Below, in pieces: positions 30,800-41,518 of a stretch of DNA of 64,000 bases (the stretch's first letter is position 1; every line of letters starts with the position of its first letter). The notes below the pieces were generated by a model. That model made no database searches, was not told the origin of the DNA, and was given only the letters and a program-made list of their open reading frames with translations. This DNA comes from CAVQCX01 sp963775335 (lineage in GTDB: Bacteria; Pseudomonadota; Gammaproteobacteria; Chromatiales; Chromatiaceae): positions 744,001 to 808,000 of the forward strand of contig CAVZIJ010000002.1 of the NCBI GenBank assembly GCA_963775335.1, written 5' to 3'. Position numbers and translations under genes: made by a program.

Positions 30800-31193
30800 T
30801 TCCACGAGCAGGAGCACCGCCCAGGCCGCCCAGGTGCCGGAAGACCGGATCGCGAAGGGCGTCTTCCTCAAAGAAGAAGCCCGCTACCTGCTTGCGGTGC
30901 CCCCAGCGCACCGCGGGGTGCGGCTCGGCGCGATGGCCGCACGCACCGGACGGGACCGGTCCCTGGCGCCCGAGAAAGACGTCGCCGCCGGCTTCGAGGG
31001 CCGCGACCCCGGCGCTGTGCCACCCTTTGGGGCAGCGTGCGGGCTGGATGTCATCGTGGACGCATCGCTCACCAGCCTGGCCAACGTCTACTTGGAGGCC
31101 GGCGATCATCGCCATTTGATCCATCTGAGAGGAGACCGGCTCCCGCAGCTGATGCGCGGGGCCCGGATCGGGCATTTCACCCACCCCGGATGA
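30800..31193 (+). pseudogene. YbaK/aminoacyl-tRNA deacylase-type gene, 5' truncated by the MITE-like element
   Basis: Translated from 30800 the frame gives TAQAAQVPEDRIAKGVFLKE, YLLAVPPAHRGVRLGAM, AGFEGRDPGAVPPFGAACGL, VIVDASLTSLANVYLEAGDH and HLIHLRGDRLPQLM, the order of YbaK/EbsC-type editing domains that remove wrong amino acids from tRNA. The catalytic-region lysine (IAK) is present. About 20-25 N-terminal residues before this point are missing, and the sequence upstream is the inserted element. An in-frame ATG at 30714 inside the element would make a chimeric 159-residue protein, so some function cannot be excluded. Confidence 0.65.
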
Positions 31194-31271
31194 TGGATCG
31201 AGGGCGCGGCCGCAAGCGGCGGCTGCGCTGATCGGCGCGACAGCGCCTACAGAAGATGGAGGGAGTGTTCC

Positions 31272-31838
31272 ATGCGTTTACCCCTGGAAGTGACCTTTCG
31301 CGACATGCCGCCCTCTGAGGCCCTCGAGACCCGGATCCGCGAAAAGGCGGCCAAGCTGGACCGCTTCAGCGATCAGATCATGGGCTGCCGGGTGGTCGTC
31401 GAGCTGCCCCACAAACACCATCACAAAGGCAATCTCTACCGAGTCCGAGTGCTGATCAGCGTCCCCAGCGGTGAGCTGGTGGCCGACCGCAGCAAGCAAG
31501 ACCATCACGAGAGCGAAGACGTCTACGTGGCCCTGCGCGACGCCTTCCGCGCCATCCAGCGCCAGCTGGAGGACTATGCCCGGGTACGCCGGGGCGAGGT
31601 GAAATGCCACGACGAAACACCCCGCGGCCGGATACTGGTGTTGTTCCCCGCGGAGGATTACGGCCGAATCAGCACCATGGACGGTCGCGAGATCTACTTT
31701 CACCGCCACGCCCTGGTCAACCAGGACTTCGACAAGCTGGAGGTCGGCACGCCAGTGCGTTACGTGGAGACGACGGGTGACGAAGGCCCTCAGGCGAGCG
31801 CCGTAACCGTGCTCGGCGCCGAGCACGCCGCCGCCTGA
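31272..31838 (+). CDS. HPF/RaiA family ribosome-associated protein with cold-shock-like C-terminal domain
   Basis: A 188-residue protein. Residues 1-115 have the HPF/RaiA fold pattern (LEVTFRDMPPSEALETRIRE, GCRVVVELPHKHHHKGNLYRV, ESEDVYVALRDAFRAIQRQL). Residues 120-185 look like a cold-shock/S1 domain (RGRILVLFPAEDYGRISTMD, GREIYFHRHALV, LEVGTPVRYVE). HPF proteins bind idle ribosomes; the short form with a nucleic-acid domain occurs in proteobacteria, role less clear. The ATG at 31272 is preceded by GGAGGGAG, a strong ribosome site. Confidence 0.85.
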   Translation: MRLPLEVTFRDMPPSEALETRIREKAAKLDRFSDQIMGCRVVVELPHKHHHKGNLYRVRVLISVPSGELVADRSKQDHHESEDVYVALRDAFRAIQRQLEDYARVRRGEVKCHDETPRGRILVLFPAEDYGRISTMDGREIYFHRHALVNQDFDKLEVGTPVRYVETTGDEGPQASAVTVLGAEHAAA

Positions 31839-31871
31839 GCAGGCCCCGCACCTCGCCAGGGGGGGCCGGCA

Positions 31872-33419
31872 TCAGCCTTCTCCGCTACCGGCCCCCCAGC
31901 CGCCTCCACCCGGCGTCTCGATTCTCAGCCGGGCCCCCGCGGGAAGCGCGACCTCGATCTTGGGCGGCAACGGCTCTCCGTTGCAGAGGTTGCGCCCCGG
32001 CTTGCCGGGGCACCCCCCTCCCGTTCCCCAAGGGGCGTGCCAGCGGCGCTCGGTCAGCAGGGACACGCGGGCAGGGGCGAGCAGCTCCAGCTCCCTCACC
32101 AATCCGTCGCCCCCGGGGCGCCGGCCCTCCCCGCCCGAGCCGCGGCGCAAGGCATAGGCCCGTATCCGCAGAGGAAACCGGCTCTCCAACACCTCGATCG
32201 GGGTGTTGCGGGTATTGGTCATGTGGGTGTGCACACCGGAGAGACCGCCGCCGAGCGGCCCCGCCCCCATGCCGCCGCCAATGGTCTCGTAATAGTCCCA
32301 GCGCATGCCGGGGCAATCGCTGCCCATGGCCAGGTTATTCATGCTGCCCTGGCTCGCGGCGGGGATCCGCTGCGGCAGCGCCTTGGCCAACGCCCCCATC
32401 ACCGCATCCACGATGCGGGTGCTGGTCTCCACATTGCCCGCGGCCACCGCCGCCGGGCGGCAGGCATTGACCAGGCAGCCTTCGGGGGCGGACAGGCTGA
32501 TCGGCCGGAATGTCCCCGCGCAGGCGGGGGTCTGGGCCGGCATCAGGCAGCGGAACACGTAGTACACCGCCGCCGCGGCCACGGACAGGGGGCAATTGAT
32601 GTTGCCTTTCACCTGAGCCGCGGTTCCCTTGAAGTCTACGTGTATCCGGCCACCGCGCACCCTGACGCACACGCGGATGGGCACGTCGCGGGTTCCTTGG
32701 CCGTCGTCGTCCATGAGATCGCAGAACTCGTACTCTCCGTCCGGGATGGCAGACAGGGCGTCCAGCGCAAGCCGCTCCGCGTACTCGTCGAGCGCGCCCA
32801 GGCCGGCGGCAAAACCATGGGCGCCCCAGGCATCCACCATCCCGACCAGCCGGTGCCGACCCGCCCGGTTGGCACTGAGCTGAGCGTAGAAATCGCCGAA
32901 GGACTCTTCGGGATTGCGCGCTCCCCCTGCCAGGCCTTCCAGCAACCTGTGATCCAGAGACCCCGCTCGTACCAGGTACGCCGGCTCGATGATCCGCCCC
33001 TCTTCCTCGAGGCTGGAGGAGACCGGCATGGAGCCCGGCGCCTCGGCGCCGATGTCCGCGTGGTGCGCCCGGTTGACCACGAAACCGACCCGCCGGCCCT
33101 CGACCAGCACCGGCGAGATGAGGGTGACATCCGGCAGATGGGTGCCGCCGAGGAACGGGTCGTTGAGGATCACCACGTCACCCTCAGACCAGTCGAGCCC
33201 CGAGACGATGCCCCGCATCGCATACGCCATGCTGCCCAGATGGACCGGGATATGGGCGGCCTGGGCGCACAGCTCCCCCTCGGCATCGAACACGGCGCAG
33301 GAAAAGTCCAGCCGGTCCCGGATGTTGGGGGAGAAGGCCGCATCGCGCAGCACCGCCCCCATCTCGTCGCAGACCGCCTCCAGGCGGCTCGCGAACACGC
33401 TCAGCTCGACCGCATCCAC
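31872..33419 (-). CDS. hydantoinase B/oxoprolinase family protein
   Basis: A 515-residue protein matching the HyuB family: SVFASRLEAVCDEMGAVLRD at the N-terminus, the metal-region NDPFLGGTHLPDVTLISPV, FVVNRAHHADIGAEAPGSMP, and near the end ETIGGGMGAGP followed by HTHMTNTRNTPIEVLE. HyuB usually works with HyuA in ATP-dependent opening of N-heterocycles such as 5-oxoproline or hydantoins. No HyuA gene is adjacent (neighbours are an HPF-like gene and sodB). The start is the GTG at 33419. The C-terminus is Gly-rich, as usual. Confidence 0.88.
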   Translation of the reverse strand: MDAVELSVFASRLEAVCDEMGAVLRDAAFSPNIRDRLDFSCAVFDAEGELCAQAAHIPVHLGSMAYAMRGIVSGLDWSEGDVVILNDPFLGGTHLPDVTLISPVLVEGRRVGFVVNRAHHADIGAEAPGSMPVSSSLEEEGRIIEPAYLVRAGSLDHRLLEGLAGGARNPEESFGDFYAQLSANRAGRHRLVGMVDAWGAHGFAAGLGALDEYAERLALDALSAIPDGEYEFCDLMDDDGQGTRDVPIRVCVRVRGGRIHVDFKGTAAQVKGNINCPLSVAAAAVYYVFRCLMPAQTPACAGTFRPISLSAPEGCLVNACRPAAVAAGNVETSTRIVDAVMGALAKALPQRIPAASQGSMNNLAMGSDCPGMRWDYYETIGGGMGAGPLGGGLSGVHTHMTNTRNTPIEVLESRFPLRIRAYALRRGSGGEGRRPGGDGLVRELELLAPARVSLLTERRWHAPWGTGGGCPGKPGRNLCNGEPLPPKIEVALPAGARLRIETPGGGGWGAGSGEG

Positions 33420-33581
33420 CGGGGCCCCCTTGATTCCGCGCAGGTCATCGCCAGTTTAGGGCGGATCTGCCCGAGAATGTCCGCCGTCGACGGCCAGGCC
33501 GCCGTCCGGCGGCGGTTGTCGCCGACACCCAAACGGCCCCTTGCGGGGCCCCGATGCCAAGGACCAACACGGAGTCAAGCC

Positions 33582-34166
33582 ATGCCACACCAGCTACCCG
33601 CCCTACCCTTCGCCAAGAATACCCTCGAGCCCATCATCTCGGCCGAGACCCTCGATTACCACTACGGCAAGCACCACCAGGCCTACGTCACCAACCTGAA
33701 CAACCTCATCCCGGGGACGGAATTCGAGCACCTGCCCCTGGAGGACATCATCAAAAAGGCCCAGGGCGGGGTGTTCAACAATGCCGCGCAGGTCTGGAAC
33801 CACACATTCTACTGGAGCTGCCTGCGCGCCCCGACCGAAGGCAACACCCCCAAGGGCCGGCTGGCCGATGCGATCAATGGTGCCTTCGGCTCCTTCGACG
33901 CCTTCAAGGAGCAGCTCTCCAAGGCCGCGGTGGGCAACTTCGGCTCCGGCTGGACCTGGCTGGTCCAGAACGCCGACGGCAGTCTGGAGATCTTCAACAC
34001 CTCCAACGCCGGTACCCCGATGACCTCGGGCAAGACCGCCCTGCTGACGGTCGACGTCTGGGAGCACGCGTACTACATCGACTATCGCAACGCGCGGCCG
34101 AAGTACCTCGAGCAGATCTGGAGCATCATCAACTGGGACTTCGTCGCGGGCAACCTCGCGGCCTGA
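33582..34166 (+). CDS. sodB: superoxide dismutase, iron type
   Basis: A 194-residue cytosolic enzyme. Metal ligands are visible: His27 (DYHYGKHHQAYV), the NHTFYW histidine near 74, and Asp/His in DVWEHAYYIDY near 157-161. AAQVWNHTFYW and INWDFV favour the iron form over the manganese form, though metal use cannot be settled from sequence. The gene has its own start region and a GC-rich hairpin after the stop. Confidence 0.95.
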   Translation: MPHQLPALPFAKNTLEPIISAETLDYHYGKHHQAYVTNLNNLIPGTEFEHLPLEDIIKKAQGGVFNNAAQVWNHTFYWSCLRAPTEGNTPKGRLADAINGAFGSFDAFKEQLSKAAVGNFGSGWTWLVQNADGSLEIFNTSNAGTPMTSGKTALLTVDVWEHAYYIDYRNARPKYLEQIWSIINWDFVAGNLAA

Positions 34167-34174
34167 TCCGAGGG

Positions 34175-34198
34175 GCGGCCGGGCAGCACCCCGGCCGC
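34175..34198 (+). terminator. GC-rich hairpin after sodB, possible terminator
   Basis: GCGGCCGGG (34175-34183) pairs perfectly with CCCGGCCGC (34190-34198) around a 6-base loop, 8 bases after the sodB stop. There is no T-tract, so it may act only with Rho or as an mRNA end barrier. Confidence 0.4.
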
Positions 34199-34293
34199 TC
34201 ACCTGCCTCGCACTGAAGGGAGGGGCCTGGCTGAGTAAGATCCTCGGCCTTTTCCCCCATCGGTCCGATACCCTCATTGGCCCAGGAGCCTTC

Positions 34294-34899
34294 ATGAACC
34301 CGCTGAACAGTATCGTCGGCACCATCGTGGCCGGCCTCGTGCTCGCGATCCTCTTCTCCCTCGGGCTCAGCCGGAGCCCCAACATCGCGAGCGCACCGAT
34401 CGAATGGACTATCTGGCTCCACGTTCTGGCCGGCATCACCTGGCTGGGCCTGCTCTACTACTTCAACTTCGTCCAGCTGCCCGCCGTCGCCGCCGCCACG
34501 GCGGACAAGGACGGCCCGGGCCCGGCTGCGATCAGCCGTTATGTGGCGCCTCGGGCCTTGCTCTGGTTCCGCTGGGCCGCAGTCGTCACCTGGCTGTCCG
34601 GGGCCGCCGCCCTGGGCAGGATGGGAATCTTGGTACCGGCGATGACGTTCGATCATTTCACGTTCTCTACCGCCAGCTCGGTGATCGGCATGGGCGCCTG
34701 GCTGGGGACCATCATGCTGATCAACGTCTGGGTGCTGATCTGGCCCAGTCAGAAGAAGCTGCTGGGACTGGCTCCCGCAGGCGACGCCGAGAAGGCTGCG
34801 GCAAAGCGGCTGGCCTTCATCGCCTCCCGGATTAATACGGCGCTGTCGATCCCCATGCTGATGGGCATGACGGCCTTCGCCCACGGCCTGCCGCTCTGA
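34294..34899 (+). CDS. PuuD-like membrane protein (urate hydroxylase N-terminal family)
   Basis: A 201-residue protein with four hydrophobic segments (about 8-26, 38-60, 85-110, 125-150). IEWTIWLHVLAGITWLGLLYYFNFVQLP is shortened here to its core WLHVLAGITWLGLLYYFNF and matches the membrane domain seen at the start of PuuD-type urate oxidases. The cytochrome c domain of true PuuD is absent, and no purine genes are adjacent. Many such short proteins are named PuuD by automatic annotation, but function is unproven. Conserved histidines (LHV) could bind haem. Confidence 0.65.
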   Translation: MNPLNSIVGTIVAGLVLAILFSLGLSRSPNIASAPIEWTIWLHVLAGITWLGLLYYFNFVQLPAVAAATADKDGPGPAAISRYVAPRALLWFRWAAVVTWLSGAAALGRMGILVPAMTFDHFTFSTASSVIGMGAWLGTIMLINVWVLIWPSQKKLLGLAPAGDAEKAAAKRLAFIASRINTALSIPMLMGMTAFAHGLPL

Positions 34900-35061
34900 C
34901 CGGCAAACCGCGCGCGCTCGGGCCCGACACCCGGGTCCCGCCAAGGTTTCCGATCGGGATCGCAGGCCCCGGCCCCACTTGATGCTAGAGCTCGAGGGAA
35001 CGAGCGCAGGCCCTGGCGCTCCAACGGAGCAGATGCCCTGTCAGCCGTGAGCCCTACCGCC

Positions 35062-36420
35062 ATGACCCGTTTTCTGCCATCGATAGCGTTGCTGAGTCTC
35101 GCCCTGCTGCCCCTGCCCGCTGCCCCGAGCGCCCTGCCGTTGTCCGTGGGGGGGCAGGAACTGCCGAGCCTTGCCCCGATGCTGGCGCAGGTGACCCCCG
35201 CAGTGGTCAACATCTCGACCAGCACGGTCATCGAGACCGAGAACAATCCGCTGCTGCGCGATCCGTTCTTCCGGCATTTCTTCGGCCTGCCCCAGGAGAA
35301 GCAGGAGCGAGAGAGCCTGGGCTCCGGGGTGATCGTCGACGCCGAGCACGGTTACGTGCTGACCAACGACCACGTGATCGACCAGGCCCAGGAGATCACC
35401 GTGACCCTGAAAGACGGGCGTCGCCTGCCCGCCACGCTGGTCGGCGCCGACAAGGAGACCGATGTCGCGCTGGTCCAGGTGAAGGCCGATCACCTGACCG
35501 CCGCGCCCCTCGCGGACTCCGATCGATTGCGGGTCGGCGATTTCGTGGTGGCCATCGGCAGCCCATTCGGGCTGAGCCAGACCGTAACCTCGGGGATCGT
35601 GAGCGCGCTGGGCCGCACCGGGCTCGGTATCGAGGGCTACGAGAACTTCATCCAGACCGACGCCTCGATCAATCCCGGGAATTCCGGAGGACCCCTGGTC
35701 GACCTGCGCGGCGAGCTGGTGGGCATCAACACCGCGATCCTGGCCCCGCAAGGCAGTAGCATCGGGATCGGCTTCGCGATCCCGGCGAACATGGTCCGGG
35801 CGGTCATGGGTCAGCTCATCAGCCATGGGCAGGTCCGCCGGGGGGCGTTCGGCGTGGCCGTGCAGGACCTCACCGCGGACCTCGCCACGGCCATGGGGCT
35901 GGAATCGCGCAAGGGTGCCGTGGTAGGGGCGGTCGAGGCCGACTCTGCCGCCACCCGGTCGGGCCTGAAGGTCGGTGACGTGATCGTGGACATCAACGGC
36001 CGACCGGTCGAAGGTGCGGCGGAGCTGCGCAACCGGCTCGGGCTGATGGAGATCGGCACTCCGCTAACCATCGGGGTCATCCGGGGCGGCCGCGCGCTGA
36101 GCCTGAGCGGCGCGATCGCAGACCCTTTGGAGGGCTACGTGGAGGGCGCCGGCATCCACCCCGCACTGAGCGGCGCCCGCCTCGGCGCCGTCTCGGAAGG
36201 CTCGGGCGCCTCCCGCTACCGAGCGGTACGGGTCGGCTCGGTCAAGCGAGACAGCCCGGCCTGGGATCTCGGGCTGCGTGAGGGCGATGTGATCATCGAG
36301 ATCAACCAGCATCGCCTGCACGAGCCCCGGGACATCCGCGCCGTGCTGGGGCGCGATCAGGAGATTTACATGCTTCAGATCCGGCGCGGCGACGAGCTAC
36401 TGGCTCTCATGAGGCGCTGA
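35062..36420 (+). CDS. DegP/DegQ-type periplasmic serine endoprotease
   Basis: About 452 residues: signal peptide (MTRFLPSIALLSLALLPLPA), a trypsin-like domain with the triad His in VLTNDHVID, Asp in DKETDVALVQ and Ser in NPGNSGGPLV, then two PDZ domains (starting near GAFGVAVQDLTADLA and RAVRVGSVKRDSPAW). This is the DegQ/DegP layout, a protease-chaperone for misfolded envelope proteins. The LA loop is short, favouring DegQ. The frame opens at a GTG at 35047; I use the ATG at 35062, which starts a clean signal peptide. Neither has a strong ribosome site. Confidence 0.92.
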   Translation: MTRFLPSIALLSLALLPLPAAPSALPLSVGGQELPSLAPMLAQVTPAVVNISTSTVIETENNPLLRDPFFRHFFGLPQEKQERESLGSGVIVDAEHGYVLTNDHVIDQAQEITVTLKDGRRLPATLVGADKETDVALVQVKADHLTAAPLADSDRLRVGDFVVAIGSPFGLSQTVTSGIVSALGRTGLGIEGYENFIQTDASINPGNSGGPLVDLRGELVGINTAILAPQGSSIGIGFAIPANMVRAVMGQLISHGQVRRGAFGVAVQDLTADLATAMGLESRKGAVVGAVEADSAATRSGLKVGDVIVDINGRPVEGAAELRNRLGLMEIGTPLTIGVIRGGRALSLSGAIADPLEGYVEGAGIHPALSGARLGAVSEGSGASRYRAVRVGSVKRDSPAWDLGLREGDVIIEINQHRLHEPRDIRAVLGRDQEIYMLQIRRGDELLALMRR

Positions 36421-36560
36421 CCCGCGCGACCGCCGGTGTTGCGTGATGGCCGGCGGGTGCTTAAGATCGGCGGCTCTCCGTCGATAAGGACGGCGCGGCA
36501 TGGGTAGTCCCTGGGCGCTCAGGGCTGCCTTTTACTTTTTTCGGAAACCCGAAGACGATC

Positions 36561-37736
<1,176 letters not shown>

Positions 37737-37770
37737 GGATCGGCCACCGCCCGAAGACGGAGAGCCCGAG

Positions 37771-38682
37771 GTGAGCCAGACCCCACCGCGCCATTTTCTG
37801 TCCCTGCTCGATCTGTCCCCCGAGGAGCTGCGCACGCTGATCTCCCGGGCCATCGAGCTCAAGCGGATGCGTTACGCGGGCGAGATCCATGAGCCGCTGA
37901 AGGGCCTCACCCTCGGGATGGTCTTCGAGAAATCCTCGACCCGGACCCGGGTCTCGTTCGAGGCGGGCATGACCCAGCTGGGCGGCCATGCGATCTTTCT
38001 ATCGCCGCGGGACACCCAGCTGGGGCGAGGGGAGCCGATCGAGGACAGCGCGCGGGTGCTCTCGCGTATGGTCGACTGCATCATGATCCGCACCTTTGAT
38101 CAGGAGACGGTGCGGCGCTTCGCCGAGGTCTCCAGGGTACCGGTCATCAATGCCCTGACCGACCTGCTGCACCCCTGTCAGCTGTTGGCGGACATGCAGA
38201 CCTGGTTCGAGCGCCGCGGCGACATCGCCGGGCGCACGGTGACCTGGATCGGCGACGGCAACAACATGTGCCATTCGTACGTCGAGGCGGCCCGTCAGCT
38301 GGATTTCCAGCTGCGCATCGCCTGCCCAGAGGGCTACGACCCCAATCCGGAGGTGCTCGCGCCCGCTGCCGACCGGGTCCGCGTGCTACGCGATCCGATG
38401 CGGGCGGTCGAAGCAGCCGACCTGGTGGTCACGGACGTTTGGGCGAGCATGGGCCAAGAGGAGGAGCAGCGCCAACGAGTGCAGGCATTCGCCGGCTACC
38501 AGGTCGACGATGCGCTCATGGGCCGCGCCGCGCCCGATGCGCTGTTCATGCACTGCCTTCCAGCCCACCGCGGTGAGGAGGTCAGCGCCTCGGTCATCGA
38601 CGGGCCACGGAGCCTGGTCTGGGACGAGGCCGAGAACCGGTTGCACTCCCAGAAGGCGTTGCTCGAGCTACTGCTTCTCTGA
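37771..38682 (+). CDS. argF: ornithine carbamoyltransferase
   Basis: A 303-residue enzyme forming citrulline from ornithine and carbamoyl phosphate. The carbamoyl-phosphate loop [12 protein letters not shown], the HPCQLLADM segment and [12 protein letters not shown] are all intact. The GTG at 37771 starts the protein ([19 protein letters not shown]), with GAGG close upstream. It is the second gene of argD-argF. Confidence 0.95.
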   Translation: MSQTPPRHFLSLLDLSPEELRTLISRAIELKRMRYAGEIHEPLKGLTLGMVFEKSSTRTRVSFEAGMTQLGGHAIFLSPRDTQLGRGEPIEDSARVLSRMVDCIMIRTFDQETVRRFAEVSRVPVINALTDLLHPCQLLADMQTWFERRGDIAGRTVTWIGDGNNMCHSYVEAARQLDFQLRIACPEGYDPNPEVLAPAADRVRVLRDPMRAVEAADLVVTDVWASMGQEEEQRQRVQAFAGYQVDDALMGRAAPDALFMHCLPAHRGEEVSASVIDGPRSLVWDEAENRLHSQKALLELLLL

Positions 38683-38811
38683 CGGTCATCTGCCGGGCGG
38701 GGGAGCTCGGCGCTCGCGATCCGTGTCGCGCGTCTTGGACAAGGCGCCGACGATCTGGAAGAATGCCCCGCCGCTGGGATTGCCGCCATGGCGCCGGGAT
38801 CGGAGGTCACC

Positions 38812-39486
38812 ATGAGAAATCTGCTGCTAATCGCCGTTCTGGCGCTCTTGTCCTGGGGCGTCCGGGCTGCTGTCACCACGCGATACGTCACAGACGAGTT
38901 CCAGATCACCGTGCGCAGTGGCGAGTCCACCTCGCATCGGATCTTGCGCATGCTGTCGAGCGGGACGCCGGTGCAAGTTCTGAGCACCAATGCCGACACC
39001 GGCTATTCCCAGATCCGCACCGCCGACGGCAAGACCGGGTACGTGCTCACCCACCAGCTCATGGACAGCCCCAGCGCGCGCGATCGGGTCGCAGCCCTGG
39101 AGAAGAATCTCCAGGACCTGCAGGCCGAGCCCGGACAGCTGGGAGCGAAGCTGGCCTCGCTCCAGCAGCAGCACGGCCAGCTCACCGAGGCCTACCAGAA
39201 ACTACAGGGGGTCAAGAACGACCTGGAGCAGGAGCTCGAAACCATCAAGCGCACCTCGGCCAACGCGGTGCGCATCGCCAACGAGCGCAACGAGCTGCGC
39301 CAGAACGTGGCTGATCTGACCAGGGAGCTCGAGGGCGTCAAACAACAGAACCGGGATCTCAACAACGACTCCTCCCAGCGCTGGTTTCTGATCGGCGGCG
39401 GGGTGCTGGTGCTCGGAATCTTCCTGGGACTGATCCTGCCACACCTGCGCTTCCAGCGCCGCAAGAACTCCTGGGGGTCGTTGTAG
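38812..39486 (+). CDS. TIGR04211-type SH3 domain protein with coiled coil and C-terminal anchor
   Basis: A 224-residue protein: signal peptide (LLLIAVLALLSWGVRA), a bacterial SH3 domain (TRYVTDEFQITVRSGESTSH, VLSTNADTGYSQIRTADG), a coiled coil (about residues 80-180, LEKNLQDLQAEPGQLGAKL and similar) and a C-terminal transmembrane helix (WFLIGGGVLVLGIFLGLILP) followed by RRK. This order defines the family, found across gammaproteobacteria; its role is unknown but it is predicted to sit in the periplasm anchored by the C-terminus. GGAGG eight bases before the ATG at 38812 fixes the start. Confidence 0.85.
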   Translation: MRNLLLIAVLALLSWGVRAAVTTRYVTDEFQITVRSGESTSHRILRMLSSGTPVQVLSTNADTGYSQIRTADGKTGYVLTHQLMDSPSARDRVAALEKNLQDLQAEPGQLGAKLASLQQQHGQLTEAYQKLQGVKNDLEQELETIKRTSANAVRIANERNELRQNVADLTRELEGVKQQNRDLNNDSSQRWFLIGGGVLVLGIFLGLILPHLRFQRRKNSWGSL

Positions 39487-39491
39487 CCCGG

Positions 39492-39518
39492 TATCGCGAG
39501 CGGGAGCTCGCTCCTGCC
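39492..39518. repeat. REP-like palindrome, form A
   Basis: TATCGCGAGCGGGAGCTCGC with outer TCCTGCC lies between the convergent ends of the SH3 protein gene and ilvD. Same family as 3934-4119. Confidence 0.75.
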
Positions 39519-39535
39519 GAAGGTGGCGCCGGGGC

Positions 39536-41389
39536 TCAGCGGCGCTTCAGCTGGGAGACGTCGCGCACCGCTCCGGTCGCCGCTGAGGTGGTCATGGCAG
39601 CGTAGGCCTGGAGCGCGGCGCTCACCGGACGCTGCCGCTCAACCGGTCGCCAGGCCCGATCCCCGCGCAGCTCCATGGCGGCCCGGCGGCGCGCCAGCTC
39701 CTCATCCGAGACCACGACCCGGATGCTGCGACTGGGGATGTCGATCTCGATGGGGTCTCCCGGCTCCACGAGGCCGATGGTGCCTCCCTCGGCGGCCTCG
39801 GGCGAGACATGGCCGATGGAGAGACCCGAGGTGCCCCCCGAAAAACGCCCGTCCGTGATCAGGGCGCAGACCTTGCCGAGCCCCATCGACTTGATGTAGC
39901 TCGTGGGGTAGAGCATCTCCTGCATGCCGGGCCCCCCGCGGGGCCCTTCGTAACGCACGATGACCACGTCACCCGGGTGCACCCCGCCCTTGAGGATCTG
40001 GTCCACGCCCTCCTCCTGGCTCTCGCAGATGACCGCCGGGCCCGAGAACTTCAGGATGGAGGCGTCCACCCCTGCCGTCTTGACCACACAGCCTTCTTCG
40101 GCCAAGTTGCCGTAGAGCACCGCCAGCCCGCCGTCCCGACTGTAGGCGTGCTCCAGGTCCCGGATGCAGCCCTCGGCCCGATCCAGGTCCAGGCTCGGCC
40201 AGCGCTTGCCCTGGCCGAACGCCTCGGTGGTCGGCACGTTGCCCGGGGCCGCTCGGTACAGGCTGTGCACGGCCTCGGCAGTGGTGCGGCGCACGTCCCA
40301 GGCCTCCAGGGCCTCGCCCATGCTGGGGCTGTGCACGGTACGCACCTCGCGGTTGAGCAGCCCGGCACGGTCGATCTCCCCGAGTATGCCGAGCACGCCC
40401 CCCGCCCGGTGCACGTCTTCCATGTGGTACTTCTGGGTCGCCGGGGCCACCTTGCACAGGTTGGGCACCCGCCGGCTGAGCCGGTCGATGTCCACCATCG
40501 AGAAGTCGACCTCCGCCTCGCGGGCTGCCGCCAGCAGGTGCAGGATGGTGTTGGTCGAGCCGCCCATGGCGATGTCCAGGCTCATGGCGTTCTCGAAGGC
40601 CGCAAAGGTGGCGATCGAGCGCGGGAGCACCGAGGTGTCGTCCTGCTCGTAATAGCGCCGCGCCAGCTCCACCACCAGGCGTCCGGCGCGCAGGAACAGC
40701 TCACGCCGGTCGGCATGGGTCGCCAGCAGAGAGCCGTTTCCCGGCAGAGAGAGGCCCAGCGCCTCGGTCAGGCAGTTCATCGAATTGGCCGTGAACATGC
40801 CCGAGCAGGACCCGCAGGTGGGACAGGCCGAGCGCTCGTAGCGCAGCACGTCCTCGTCGCTCTGCTTGGAATCGGCGGCGACGACCATGGCATCCACCAG
40901 GTCGAGGTGCTTCTCCTCCCCCTGAATCACGGCCTTGCCCGATTCCATGGGTCCGCCGGAGACGAATACCGCCGGAATGTTCAGGCGCAGGGCGGCGTTG
41001 AGCATCCCCGGGGTGATCTTGTCGCAGTTAGAGATGCACACCAGGGCGTCGGCACAGTGGGCATTGACCATGTATTCGACGGCATCCGCGATGAGCTCCC
41101 GCGAAGGCAGCGAATAGAGCATGCCGCCGTGACCCATAGCGATGCCGTCGTCCACCGCAATGGTGTTGAACTCCTTGGCGACCCCGCCGACGCGCTCGAT
41201 CTCACGGGCCACCATCTGACCCAGATCCTTCAGGTGCACGTGGCCCGGGACGAACTGGGTGAAGGAGTTGGCGATCGCGATGATCGGCTTCGAGAAATCC
41301 TCGTCCTTCATGCCGGTGGCCCGCCAGAGGGCCCGGGCCCCGGCCATGTTGCGACCCTGGGTGGTGGTGCGGGAGCGGTACTGGGGCAT
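39536..41389 (-). CDS. ilvD: dihydroxy-acid dehydratase
   Basis: A 617-residue Fe-S enzyme of valine, leucine and isoleucine synthesis. Cluster cysteines are visible in [12 protein letters not shown] and [19 protein letters not shown], plus the substrate-region [12 protein letters not shown], and [20 protein letters not shown] near the end. Length is normal for the long form. No other ilv gene is nearby. The ATG at 41389 begins [20 protein letters not shown], as in homologues. Confidence 0.96.
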   Translation of the reverse strand: MPQYRSRTTTQGRNMAGARALWRATGMKDEDFSKPIIAIANSFTQFVPGHVHLKDLGQMVAREIERVGGVAKEFNTIAVDDGIAMGHGGMLYSLPSRELIADAVEYMVNAHCADALVCISNCDKITPGMLNAALRLNIPAVFVSGGPMESGKAVIQGEEKHLDLVDAMVVAADSKQSDEDVLRYERSACPTCGSCSGMFTANSMNCLTEALGLSLPGNGSLLATHADRRELFLRAGRLVVELARRYYEQDDTSVLPRSIATFAAFENAMSLDIAMGGSTNTILHLLAAAREAEVDFSMVDIDRLSRRVPNLCKVAPATQKYHMEDVHRAGGVLGILGEIDRAGLLNREVRTVHSPSMGEALEAWDVRRTTAEAVHSLYRAAPGNVPTTEAFGQGKRWPSLDLDRAEGCIRDLEHAYSRDGGLAVLYGNLAEEGCVVKTAGVDASILKFSGPAVICESQEEGVDQILKGGVHPGDVVIVRYEGPRGGPGMQEMLYPTSYIKSMGLGKVCALITDGRFSGGTSGLSIGHVSPEAAEGGTIGLVEPGDPIEIDIPSRSIRVVVSDEELARRRAAMELRGDRAWRPVERQRPVSAALQAYAAMTTSAATGAVRDVSQLKRR

Positions 41390-41518
41390 GATGGTCTCCG
41401 GTAGGCATCGCGTGGCGGGAGAGATTATCCGTTATTCGGCAACCGCGCCCCAACCCCGAGGTCCGGGCGACAACCGGATCGGCGCCCATGAGCGCGCCGC
41501 CGTGCGTCACCGAGGGCC

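Noticed and set aside
31278..31826. Antisense frame over the HPF-like gene
   Set aside because: A shadow of a gene with clear domain content on the other strand.
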